NCBI GenBank assembly: GCA_017632155.1
Contig: JAGBRZ010000133.1
Span: 1-29,309, forward strand
From: Clostridia bacterium
Lineage (GTDB): Bacteria; Bacillota_A; Clostridia; Oscillospirales; CAG-272
Reading direction: 5' to 3'
Length of the DNA: 29,309 nt
The translations under genes and the position numbers were made by a program. A model generated the notes under the pieces. It ran no database searches. It saw only the letters and a list, made by a program, of their open reading frames with translations, and was not told the origin of the DNA. Positions 1-7,824 of this stretch are shown here, piece after piece (the stretch's first letter is position 1; each line of letters starts with the position of its first letter).

Positions 1-378
1 CAGAAGCCTTATCCCGAAGCGGAAGAGATCCTTCGCTACGCAATGGCACAGGGACATAAGAACTACCTTTACACCCACTCGGGCAAGATCGTAAAGAAGC
101 TTCTTGAGCAGTGGGGACTTGCGGATTGCTTTGAGGATATCATTGACTCGACTATGAAGTTCCCGACCAAGCCTGCGCCCGATGCGCTCAACTTCCTTTG
201 CGAAAAGCACGGCCTTGACAAGAAGGATTGCATTATGATCGGCGACCGCGATATCGACACCGACTGCGGACGCAACGCGGGAATGAAGGGTTGCCTTTTT
301 GACCCCGAACATTACTATGATGATTCAGATGTAGATTACCGCATCGAAAATCTTCTTGAACTGAAAAACATTATCTGA
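1..378 (+). CDS. HAD-family hydrolase, C-terminal part (5' end outside window)
   Basis: The reading frame is open from the first base, so this is the tail of a gene that starts upstream; 125 residues are visible. It shows three of the HAD phosphatase signatures in order: motif II (Tyr-Thr-His-Ser), the motif III lysine (KPAPDAL) and motif IV (IGDRDIDTDCGRNAG). The spacing and the GDRDID acidic cluster resemble phosphoglycolate phosphatase or beta-phosphoglucomutase-like enzymes that hydrolyse small phosphate esters in the cytoplasm. Motif I, with the nucleophilic Asp, would lie outside the window. The gene ends 25 bases before pheS on the same strand with no terminator between, so it may share the pheST transcript. 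The substrate cannot be told from this part. Confidence 0.85.
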   Translation, partial: QKPYPEAEEILRYAMAQGHKNYLYTHSGKIVKKLLEQWGLADCFEDIIDSTMKFPTKPAPDALNFLCEKHGLDKKDCIMIGDRDIDTDCGRNAGMKGCLFDPEHYYDDSDVDYRIENLLELKNII

Positions 379-403
379 TTATAAATTTGAAAGGACAAAT
401 AAA

Positions 404-1456
404 ATGTCACAGAACATTGCAGAACTGAAGCTGGAATTTGCGCAGAAGCTTGCTGCCGCAGAGTCTATGCAGACGCTCGAGGAGATCCGTGTTGATTTCC
501 TCGGTAAAAAGGGAAGCGTGACAGAGCTTCTCAAGTCTATGAAGGACATGGGTCCCGAAGAGAAGAAGACCTTCGGTCAGGAGGTTAACGTGCTCAAGAA
601 TGAGCTCGCGCAGGCTATCACTCAGAAGGGCGAAGAGCTTCGCCGTGCAGAGCTTGAGCGCGAGGTCGCATCTATGCCCGAATTTGACGTATCAATGCCC
701 GCAGAGCTCGATCGCGGATCCTTCCATCCCATCACCCTCGTTCAGCGTGAGTGCGAGACCATCTTCAAGTCGATGGGCTTCCACGTTGAGGACTATGCCG
801 AGATCGTAAGCGACTACGAATGCTTCGAGGCTCTCAATATCCCCAAGCACCATCCCGCAAGAGATATGCAGGATACCTACTACCTCACCAACGGTCAGCT
901 TCTCAAGACACATACCAGTGCCGCACAGAATGCTATCTATAAGAAGTACCGCGACGACCTCGTAAATAACGGCGTGCCGATCAAGGCAATCTTCCCCGGA
1001 CGCTGCTTCAGAAACGAGGCAACCGATGCTTGCCACGAAAACACCTTCTTCCAGATGGAAGGCGTTATGGTTGATAAGAATATTTCGATCTCCAACCTTA
1101 TCTTCTTTATGAAGACAATGCTTTCCGAGGTCTTCAAGCGCGACGTAAAGGTTCGCCTTCGCCCCGGTTTCTTCCCCTTCGTCGAGCCCGGCTTCGAGCT
1201 TGATATCTCCTGCGCTATTTGCGGTGGAGAGGGATGCCCCTCTTGCAAGCACAGCGGTTGGCTTGAGCTTTGCCCCTGCGGTATGATTCACCCCGAAGTA
1301 CTCAAGGCGGGCGGAATCGATCCCGAGGAGTACACCGGTTTTGCGTTCGGTCTTGGACTCACCAGACTTGCAATGATGCGCTATGGCGTTAAGGATATCA
1401 GAGATCTCAACAGCGGAAGCCTCAAGGTTCTTTCGCAGTTCAAGGAAGACAAATAA
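404..1456 (+). CDS. pheS: Phenylalanine--tRNA ligase alpha subunit
   Basis: The product is the catalytic alpha chain of the heterotetrameric class II synthetase that charges tRNA-Phe. The 350 residues show an N-terminal helical coiled-coil arm (about 1-90), the class II core with motif 2 around GRCFRNEATDA, and motif 3 in FAFGLGLTRLAMMRYGV near the C-terminus. A four-cysteine insert (CAIC...CPSC, about residues 271-281), as in other clostridial PheS proteins, precedes motif 3. Length is normal for the family. The ATG at 404 follows an AAAGGA ribosome binding site at the right distance. pheT begins 18 bases after the stop, which is the usual pheST operon order. Any T-box leader would lie upstream of the window or upstream of the HAD gene. 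Confidence 0.97.
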   Translation: MSQNIAELKLEFAQKLAAAESMQTLEEIRVDFLGKKGSVTELLKSMKDMGPEEKKTFGQEVNVLKNELAQAITQKGEELRRAELEREVASMPEFDVSMPAELDRGSFHPITLVQRECETIFKSMGFHVEDYAEIVSDYECFEALNIPKHHPARDMQDTYYLTNGQLLKTHTSAAQNAIYKKYRDDLVNNGVPIKAIFPGRCFRNEATDACHENTFFQMEGVMVDKNISISNLIFFMKTMLSEVFKRDVKVRLRPGFFPFVEPGFELDISCAICGGEGCPSCKHSGWLELCPCGMIHPEVLKAGGIDPEEYTGFAFGLGLTRLAMMRYGVKDIRDLNSGSLKVLSQFKEDK

Positions 1457-1474
1457 GAAAGGACGGAAAGAAAA

Positions 1475-3835
1475 ATGTTTTTATCTATGAATTGGATATG
1501 CGATTACGTTGACCTTTCCGGTCTTGACAAGCTTTCGCTCATCCACAGATTCTCTCTTTCGACCGCAGAGGTTGAAAACGAAATTTTTATGAAGGGTAGC
1601 GACCTCTCCGGCATCGTTGTCGCAGAGATCAAGTCTGTCGAGGAGCATCCCGAATCCAAGAAGCTCCACCTTCTCAAGGTCGACATCGGTGAGGCAGAAC
1701 TCGTTGACGTTGTTTGCGGCGCTCCCAACGTAGCCGTAGGACTCAAGGTTCCCTTTGCGAAGCTTGGCGCGCAGATCGGTGACATCACCATCGCTCCCCG
1801 TAAGCTCGCGGGCTACACCTCCAACGGTATGTGCTGTTCCGAAAAGGAACTCGGCATCAGCGATAACAATGACGGTCTTATGATCCTCGATCACGCTTTT
1901 GCAGTAGGTACCGATATCAAGACCCTCTTCGACATCGACGATATCATCTTCGAGGTCGATAACAAGTCCCTCACCAACCGCCCCGACCTTTGGGGTCACT
2001 ACGGAATCGCGCGCGAGTTTGCCGCTATCGCAGGCAGAGAACTCAAGCCCCTCGATTGCGCTGATCTTAACAAGTATTCAGATCTCCCCGCAGTTGATAT
2101 GAAGATCGAAGACCCGCTTTGCCAGAGATATTCCTGCCTCCAGGTTGAGAACATCACCCGCAAGGTGAGCCCCGTGAATATGCGTATCCGCCTTTACTAC
2201 TGCGGAATGCGCTCCATCAACTTCCTTACCGATATTACCAACTACATTATGCTCGAGATGGGTCAGCCCATGCACGCATTCGACTCGCGCAAGGTTGAAA
2301 AGCTCCGCATCAAGAGATATGATCATAAGTTCACCTTCAAGACCCTTGACGGCGTTGAGCGCAATATCGATGAGGATATGCTCATGATCTGCAACGGCGA
2401 TATTCCTGTTTGCATCGCAGGCGTTATGGGCGGACTTGACTCCGAGATCGTTGAGGACACCACCAAGCTCACTCTCGAGTGCGCTACCTTCGATGCAGTT
2501 TCGGTTCGTAAGACCACAGTTCGTCTTGCTCACAGAACCGACGCTTCCCAGCGTTACGAGAAGTGCCTTGACCCCGAAATGACTCCCACCGCGGTTGCTC
2601 GCTTCGTCAAGATCATGCAGGACGCTGATCCCGAGGCAAAGGTCGTTTCCTCTCTCACCGATGAGCAGGCATATAAGTATCCCACCATCACCTTCTCCTT
2701 CGACAGATCCTTCGTTGACCGCTATACCGGTATTTCGATCTCGGATGAGCACATTATGACCACTCTTTCCGCGCTCGGATTCGGCATTTCTCTCGAAGGC
2801 ACCACATTCACCGTAACCGTTCCTTCCTGGAGATCCACCAAGGACGTAACAATGAAGGCTGATATCATCGAGGAGATCACCCGTATCTACGGCTACGATA
2901 ACTTCGATATCAACACCGTTTATGCTCCCTCGTATCCCATCCGTGCAGATATCAAGAAGAGCGTCGAGGAGCAGATCAAGGATCTTCTCGTTAAGAGATT
3001 CTCCTGCCACGAGCTTCATTCCTACATCTGGACTTATAATGATGAGTATAAGGAGCTTGGCATTGAGGTTGAAGATAACGTCAAGATCGCGGGTGCGGCT
3101 AATCCCAATATCGAAACTCTCCGCAAGACTATCATCCCCACCCAGCTTTGCCAGGTGAAGTACAACACCGCTTATGCGCCCGAATTCGGCGTATTTGAGG
3201 TAGGTTGCGTAGTTGACGGTCTCCGTGAGGACGGACTCTGCAACGAAAAGAAGAAGCTCGCAATCACCCTATATTCCAAGACCGAGAGCGTCGAAACCGT
3301 ATATGGCAAGCTCTGCAACATCATCGCAGTTCTCGCAGACGACATTAAGCACGCATCCGTTAAGTTTGTAAAGAAGGAAGCGACTCATTCCTATCAGCAT
3401 CCCAGAAACCTCAACGCAGTTTACTGCGGCGAGACCGAGATCGGTGAGATCGGAGTTGTTTATCCCACCGTATCCAAGAAGATCGATAAGAAGGCATCCA
3501 TCGTTTATGCCGAGATCGACGTAACCGATTTCGCAAACTGCGATAAGCTCGCTCTCGTTTACGATGAGCCCTCCAAATACCCCGAGATGGATATCGACCT
3601 CACATTCAAGACCGATATCTACGCGCCCATCGGCGAGGCTATCACAGCACACGGCGGCGCACTCGTCAAGAACGTTAAGGTTACCGACAGATACGCCGAC
3701 GAAGCCGGCAAGTCCGTCACCGTCCGCATCACCTTTGCGGATAAGACCAGAACTCTCACCCGCGATGAGGTCATGGTAGTTGCCAATAAGGTAATCGCCG
3801 ATCTTGCAGGCAAGGGAATTGCGCTTAAGGCATAA
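1475..3835 (+). CDS. pheT: Phenylalanine--tRNA ligase beta subunit
   Basis: The product is the beta chain of phenylalanyl-tRNA synthetase, which carries the tRNA-binding and editing functions and pairs with PheS. At 786 residues it is full length for the family. The domain order is visible: an N-terminal region, the EMAP-type tRNA-binding OB fold (about 40-150, with VVCGAPNV), the B3/B4 editing region (FLTDITNYIMLEMGQPMHAFD), B5, the catalytic-like core, and a C-terminal ferredoxin-fold anticodon-binding domain beginning near YDEPSKYPEMDIDL. A GAAAGGACGG ribosome binding site precedes the ATG. The operon ends at a strong hairpin terminator directly after the stop. Confidence 0.97.
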   Translation: MFLSMNWICDYVDLSGLDKLSLIHRFSLSTAEVENEIFMKGSDLSGIVVAEIKSVEEHPESKKLHLLKVDIGEAELVDVVCGAPNVAVGLKVPFAKLGAQIGDITIAPRKLAGYTSNGMCCSEKELGISDNNDGLMILDHAFAVGTDIKTLFDIDDIIFEVDNKSLTNRPDLWGHYGIAREFAAIAGRELKPLDCADLNKYSDLPAVDMKIEDPLCQRYSCLQVENITRKVSPVNMRIRLYYCGMRSINFLTDITNYIMLEMGQPMHAFDSRKVEKLRIKRYDHKFTFKTLDGVERNIDEDMLMICNGDIPVCIAGVMGGLDSEIVEDTTKLTLECATFDAVSVRKTTVRLAHRTDASQRYEKCLDPEMTPTAVARFVKIMQDADPEAKVVSSLTDEQAYKYPTITFSFDRSFVDRYTGISISDEHIMTTLSALGFGISLEGTTFTVTVPSWRSTKDVTMKADIIEEITRIYGYDNFDINTVYAPSYPIRADIKKSVEEQIKDLLVKRFSCHELHSYIWTYNDEYKELGIEVEDNVKIAGAANPNIETLRKTIIPTQLCQVKYNTAYAPEFGVFEVGCVVDGLREDGLCNEKKKLAITLYSKTESVETVYGKLCNIIAVLADDIKHASVKFVKKEATHSYQHPRNLNAVYCGETEIGEIGVVYPTVSKKIDKKASIVYAEIDVTDFANCDKLALVYDEPSKYPEMDIDLTFKTDIYAPIGEAITAHGGALVKNVKVTDRYADEAGKSVTVRITFADKTRTLTRDEVMVVANKVIADLAGKGIALKA

Positions 3836-3844
3836 GTAGAATAA

Positions 3845-3880
3845 AATGACAGAGAACGAATTTCGTTCTCTGTCATTTTT
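3845..3880. terminator. Bidirectional intrinsic terminator after pheT
   Basis: A 14-bp perfect stem (3845-3858 pairing with 3864-3877) with a short AT loop is flanked by T's on the plus side and A's on the minus side. It can therefore stop both pheST transcription and the converging AAC(3) operon, whose last stop codon lies six bases beyond it. Confidence 0.93.
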
Positions 3881-3882
3881 GT

Positions 3883-4653
3883 TTATTGATAATATTCTTC
3901 CGGAATATCCTTCAGCTCTTGGCACAGATCATAATCCGCCTTCGACCACAGCATACTGATAACCTCTGTTCCTTTTACAGCATCGAATATACCTACCACA
4001 GCATTTCCAAGTTTATCGTTTTTCAAAGCTCCAAGCGTCTGGAGCGGTTTTCTGTAATTTTCAAAGTTTTCGGAACCCGTTTTGCCGTGCTTTTGATACT
4101 TTAACGAGTAATGTCGTCCGTTATAATCAATAACCGTCAAATCAATTGGCGGCGCAAGACGATCGGGCAGATCGATCATTTCGTCAATGGCGTGAATGAA
4201 GGTGTTTCGATTGAGCCCAACACCGATCAAAAGGATCTTTGCTCTTTCGTCGAAAAGCCTGCGCCAAACGCCGCCCTCAAAACACGGGGAAGTGGAAAAC
4301 TCCTCGCCCTTGACAAATTCAGCCGCGCGCTTACCGAATGCCGAAACCGAGTGAGTAGGGTGAAGAGAACGGACTCCGTCCCGTCTGAAAGCCGCAACCC
4401 TCGGAAGTGCACCAATGCAAGGCTCTGTGACAGAAACGTCATAGACAGGCTGATTCTTTCCCACGTTGCTCCAAGTGTGTGTCGGTACTAAAAACAGTCC
4501 ATCGGTAAGATATGATGTAAAAGCATCTATTAACCCGTCGCAACCGCCCTCAACCTCGCCGAGAGAGCGCATTGAGGTGTGAATCAAAACGGTATCGTCG
4601 GGCTTAATTCCGATCCGTTTCAAAAATGTATGAATATCTGCTCGTGTCAGCAT
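3883..4653 (-). CDS. AAC(3)-family N-acetyltransferase
   Basis: The protein belongs to the aminoglycoside 3-N-acetyltransferase fold family, which transfers acetyl from acetyl-CoA to an amine. Family marks are an early LIHTSMRSLG, VPTHTW, RSLHPTHSVSAFG (candidate active-site His98/His101), GVGLNRNTFIHAIDE (His154, Glu158) and a C-terminal glycine-containing GNAVVGIFDA. The start is set at the ATG at 4653 (256 residues), because an AGGAG box sits seven bases before it. An in-frame TTG six bases earlier would leave almost no spacing. It follows an SDR gene by 14 bases and shares its transcript. Family membership does not show that it acts on aminoglycoside drugs; many chromosomal members, such as YokD-type proteins, have unknown substrates. 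Confidence 0.88.
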   Translation of the reverse strand: MLTRADIHTFLKRIGIKPDDTVLIHTSMRSLGEVEGGCDGLIDAFTSYLTDGLFLVPTHTWSNVGKNQPVYDVSVTEPCIGALPRVAAFRRDGVRSLHPTHSVSAFGKRAAEFVKGEEFSTSPCFEGGVWRRLFDERAKILLIGVGLNRNTFIHAIDEMIDLPDRLAPPIDLTVIDYNGRHYSLKYQKHGKTGSENFENYRKPLQTLGALKNDKLGNAVVGIFDAVKGTEVISMLWSKADYDLCQELKDIPEEYYQ

Positions 4654-4667
4654 TGTCAAACTCCTGA

Positions 4668-5387
4668 TTATACCGGAAATCCACCGTCAACGGGAATGCA
4701 AGCACCGGTGATAAACGAGGCATCGTCCGAAGCCAAAAATCCGATAACAGCGGCAACTTCCTCCGCTTTTCCGATTCTGCAAAGAGGCGTCGCATCTGCA
4801 AGCTCCTTCATAGCCGCCTCGTCAAGCATTGAATTCATATCCGTTTCAATAACTCCGGGTTCAACGCAGTTGACGGTGATGCCAGAAGGACCAAGTTCCT
4901 TTGCAAGTGCCTGCGTCAGACCACGCAGTCCGGCTTTTGATGCCGAATAATGAACCTCACAGGATGCGCCCATACGTCCCCAAACCGAGCCAACGTTGAT
5001 GATCTTACCACCCTTCTGCGATACCATAATCTTAGCAGCCTCACGCGAGAGGGTAAAAGCCGAGGAAAGATTGGTATCAATCATACGGCGCCAAGCCTCA
5101 TCCGAAATATCGGTAAAGAGCGAAAATTCAGCAATCCCCGCGCAATTTATCAGCACGTCAATGCCGCCAAGATGATTTGCAGCCTCCAAGAACGCCGATT
5201 TTGCGCTCTGCGCGTCCGAAACGTCTGCTTTGATCGGGAAGGCGCCGGTGAGATTCGCAACCTCACGGGCTTTCTCGTCGGCTCTGTGATATATAAAGGC
5301 AACAAGATCGCCCCTATCTGTAAAATATTTAACCGTCGCCGCGCCGATTCCGCGCGCGCCGCCGCTTATCAAAACTCTTTTGTTCAT
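4668..5387 (-). CDS. SDR-family oxidoreductase (FabG-like)
   Basis: This 239-residue short-chain dehydrogenase/reductase has the classical layout. It shows a glycine-rich nucleotide-binding turn (GGARGIG, residues 9-15), the NCAG strand at 81-84, and the catalytic tetrad Asn106, Ser134, Tyr147 and Lys151 (YSASK). The family's PG-I-T-M stretch after the active site (VEPGVIETDM) and a C-terminal GGFPV end are also present. It resembles FabG 3-oxoacyl-ACP reductase. Placement away from other fatty-acid genes and next to an N-acetyltransferase suggests a separate, unassigned reduction. A GAGGTG ribosome binding site precedes the ATG and a strong promoter lies upstream. It is the first gene of a two-gene operon. 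Confidence 0.9.
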   Translation of the reverse strand: MNKRVLISGGARGIGAATVKYFTDRGDLVAFIYHRADEKAREVANLTGAFPIKADVSDAQSAKSAFLEAANHLGGIDVLINCAGIAEFSLFTDISDEAWRRMIDTNLSSAFTLSREAAKIMVSQKGGKIINVGSVWGRMGASCEVHYSASKAGLRGLTQALAKELGPSGITVNCVEPGVIETDMNSMLDEAAMKELADATPLCRIGKAEEVAAVIGFLASDDASFITGACIPVDGGFPV

Positions 5388-5414
5388 AATGCACCTCGGT
5401 GTTTTTCTATATGA

Positions 5415-5443
5415 ATTATATCATAAAAAAATAAAATCTGCAA
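5415..5443 (-). promoter_or_regulatory. Sigma-A-type promoter for the SDR-AAC(3) operon
   Basis: On the minus strand, TTGCAG (5443-5438) and TATAAT (5420-5415) are separated by exactly 17 bases, about 28 bases upstream of the SDR start codon. Confidence 0.8.
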
Positions 5444-5451
5444 GAGAAATA

Positions 5452-5480
5452 TTTACTTTCCTTCGGCTTTGTGATATAAT
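5452..5480 (+). promoter_or_regulatory. Sigma-A-type promoter for the GH106-like gene
   Basis: TTTACT (5452-5457) and TATAAT (5475-5480) have 17-base spacing, with a TG two bases ahead of the -10 box. A second TATAAT lies at 5486-5491 because of an 11-bp tandem repeat, so two alternative start sites are possible. Confidence 0.7.
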
Positions 5481-5490
5481 TGTGATATAA
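5469..5490 (+). repeat. Perfect 11-bp tandem repeat containing two -10 boxes
   Basis: The unit TTGTGATATAA occurs twice head to tail, at 5469-5479 and 5480-5490, and each copy contributes a TATAAT. The duplication places two -10 elements one helical turn apart. Confidence 0.9.
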
Positions 5491-5521
5491 TTAACATAGA
5501 AAACTATTCCGAGGTGACGAA

Positions 5522-7810
5522 ATGTACGGTGAAAACGGCAATCCGAGCACAATAGAAAAATACCGCCCCTTTGTGTTCTGGCGCGATTCGGGACAGAGCA
5601 GAGAAGAGGTCAGAGAGCAAGTAAGGCTTTCCGCCGCCGCAGGTGTAGGAGGCTTTATTCCGTTGCCGATAATTTCCAAAGAAATGTCCCCCGAGGAAAA
5701 AACGGAACAGCTCAAAATCTTCTATTCAAGGCTTCTTCCCGCATCTGCGGAATACGGACTCCCCGTGGCGTTCACTCTCGCGGATTGTATAGAACAGACC
5801 GTAGTTCTCGCCGAGGACGCGATATGGGAGGATACTATCCGCTCCCGTAAACTCGTCCGTCACACCCACTATTGCAAGCAGGACGAGTCTGTAAATTGGC
5901 AGATATTCCCCGGCAAGCTTCTCTCCGTCGTTGCTTACAATGAGGAGCGCGACGAGGCAATCGATCTTCGCGAATATATAGATGATGACCGCGTCGTTTA
6001 TAAATGTCCGCGCGGGAACTGGCGCATCGTGCAGTATGTTTCTCTGCCCGATAATGACGGCAACCGCCCGAACATCCTTTCGCGCGCATCGTCGGATGCT
6101 TATATCAATGCCGCTTACAGGATTTTTGCCGAAGTTTTTGATGGTTATATGGGAACCACAATAACGCATCTTTACTATTCGGGGCTTGCATTCAAGGCAA
6201 TCAACCGCCATGATTGGAGCGATGATTTCAACGAGGTATTTGAGGCTCGTTACGGTTTCGATCCCGCACCATATTATCCGCACCTCTTCACACCGACCAG
6301 CAAGGACGCTCCACGATTCAAGGCTCTCTTCTCGGATTGCCGCGCGCGTATGCTACGCGATGGATATATTGCGGCTGCAGAAAGTTTTGCAAAGGATTGG
6401 GGGCTTTCTTTGATAGGCACTCTTTCGGAATCGAAGTCTACGCAATGCTCACCGATTATGGGTGATGCGATGCTCAATAATACCGCAACACCCGGAGCGG
6501 TTCTTGACCGCGGATATCTTTACGGTATTAATTCTGTCAAGCTTGCGGCGGGCGCAGCATTCGGCCTTGCAAAGAACGATATATTTGTTGAGCTTTATAA
6601 AAATTACAAGGGAAATAATTTTGATATAATGATGCGCGACGCGGCGCACGCATTCGCAAGAGGCGCCAACCTTCCCGCACTCCACTTGCCCACCCCCACC
6701 GCGGCAAATCACGAGCAGACCGCAAGGCTGTTGCGCTTTACCGCAGCTATGCGCACATGCCTCAAGGGCGGACGACAAGTTTCAGACATAGCAGTCATTT
6801 ATCCGATCTATTATCTTCATTCCTGTGTTAATATGTATAGCGCGGATATTGAAGGTTTTGAGTATTCGGATACCCCCTCGGATGCAGATTATATGTCCGT
6901 AATCAACAGCATTTGCCTTTGCGCGGGTCACGATGTAACTCTTCTGCACCCGGATGCTGTTGCAAGAAGCGCAAAGCCTGAAAACGATCGACTTTTCCTT
7001 GCTGATATGAATGATTCAAGCGGATTCCGTGTGGTCGTGCTTCCCGCGCAAAGAGTTGCATCGCTTGCTTGTATGCGCGTTCTGCGCGATTATTTCAACG
7101 CTGGCGGAAGAATTATCGCAACCGGTGTCCTTCCCACAAAGGCATTTGAATTCGATCCCTCTGATCCCGATAAGAACGATAAAGAGATTAGGGAGATATC
7201 CGAATATATTTTCGGCAAGGATGCGCTTGATCCTTCTGTTATCAAAGAGTATTGCACAAACACATCCCCCGCGGGCGGAAAATCCTTCTTCCTTTACTTT
7301 TCAAAGACGGGAATTGACGGCGTCAGTATGGTCAACAGCCTTGACGTGCGCCGTGCACTATCCGCCTTTAAGATCGGATTTGATGTTTTTGCACCCCAGA
7401 TGCCCAAATACGAAACAACGGGTGCTCTTAACGCAAGCTTTAATGAATACACCCGTCTTGGACTGCTCAAGCATCTTCCCGACGGCGGTATGTTTAACCA
7501 TATTCACAAGCGCGTTGGCGGCAAGGATATTTATTTCTTTGCCAATACTGCAAATCGAGTTTCCCATACTCCGATTTTTATCAGAGGTGCGCATATTCCG
7601 CTCTGTTATGATCCCGAAACGGGAGCAAAGTGGCGCGAGGAATATGAATATGTTTCCGTATATGGAATGGTATATACCAAATTTGATATCTCTATGCAGC
7701 CTACCACCTCGCTTGTCGTAGTTACCGAGGGTAGTGATGAAAGAAAAATGACAATAGATAAAATCACTCTGCGCGATTGCACCGAAGAAGCGCTTGGTAC
7801 GGCAAAGTAA
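5522..7810 (+). CDS. GH106-like glycoside hydrolase (alpha-L-rhamnosidase-related)
   Basis: This 762-residue protein without an obvious signal peptide resembles the GH106-type glycosyl hydrolases. Resemblances are the N-terminal REEVREQVRLSAAAGVGGF segment, the middle stretch ending in DDFNEVFEARYGFDP, the NTATPGAVLDRG loop, the FVELYKNYKGNNFD strand with Glu357, and the C-terminal FFANTANRVSHTPIFIRG then CYDPETGAKW beta segment. Relatives normally carry an acidic Asp-Glu-Pro motif on the strand just before the 'W-x-DDF' segment; here that position reads LYYSGLAF (residues 217-224), so one catalytic acid may be missing. GAGGTGA precedes the ATG. A lipoprotein gene follows 14 bases later. The substrate is unknown, and the family call is from motif memory rather than a search. 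Confidence 0.6.
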   Translation: MYGENGNPSTIEKYRPFVFWRDSGQSREEVREQVRLSAAAGVGGFIPLPIISKEMSPEEKTEQLKIFYSRLLPASAEYGLPVAFTLADCIEQTVVLAEDAIWEDTIRSRKLVRHTHYCKQDESVNWQIFPGKLLSVVAYNEERDEAIDLREYIDDDRVVYKCPRGNWRIVQYVSLPDNDGNRPNILSRASSDAYINAAYRIFAEVFDGYMGTTITHLYYSGLAFKAINRHDWSDDFNEVFEARYGFDPAPYYPHLFTPTSKDAPRFKALFSDCRARMLRDGYIAAAESFAKDWGLSLIGTLSESKSTQCSPIMGDAMLNNTATPGAVLDRGYLYGINSVKLAAGAAFGLAKNDIFVELYKNYKGNNFDIMMRDAAHAFARGANLPALHLPTPTAANHEQTARLLRFTAAMRTCLKGGRQVSDIAVIYPIYYLHSCVNMYSADIEGFEYSDTPSDADYMSVINSICLCAGHDVTLLHPDAVARSAKPENDRLFLADMNDSSGFRVVVLPAQRVASLACMRVLRDYFNAGGRIIATGVLPTKAFEFDPSDPDKNDKEIREISEYIFGKDALDPSVIKEYCTNTSPAGGKSFFLYFSKTGIDGVSMVNSLDVRRALSAFKIGFDVFAPQMPKYETTGALNASFNEYTRLGLLKHLPDGGMFNHIHKRVGGKDIYFFANTANRVSHTPIFIRGAHIPLCYDPETGAKWREEYEYVSVYGMVYTKFDISMQPTTSLVVVTEGSDERKMTIDKITLRDCTEEALGTAK

Positions 7811-7824
7811 GACAAGGAGTTAAG

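Noticed and set aside
1..403. T-box leader for pheST
   Set aside because: The region upstream of pheS is coding (HAD tail) with a 25-base gap; no leader fits in the window.
2078..3019. Minus-strand open frame of 313 codons inside pheT
   Set aside because: Antisense to a full-length conserved pheT and with no ribosome binding site or recognisable motif.
7011..7721. Plus-strand open frame of 236 codons inside the GH106-like gene
   Set aside because: An out-of-frame shadow with low-complexity Ser/Arg/Leu composition and no ribosome binding site.
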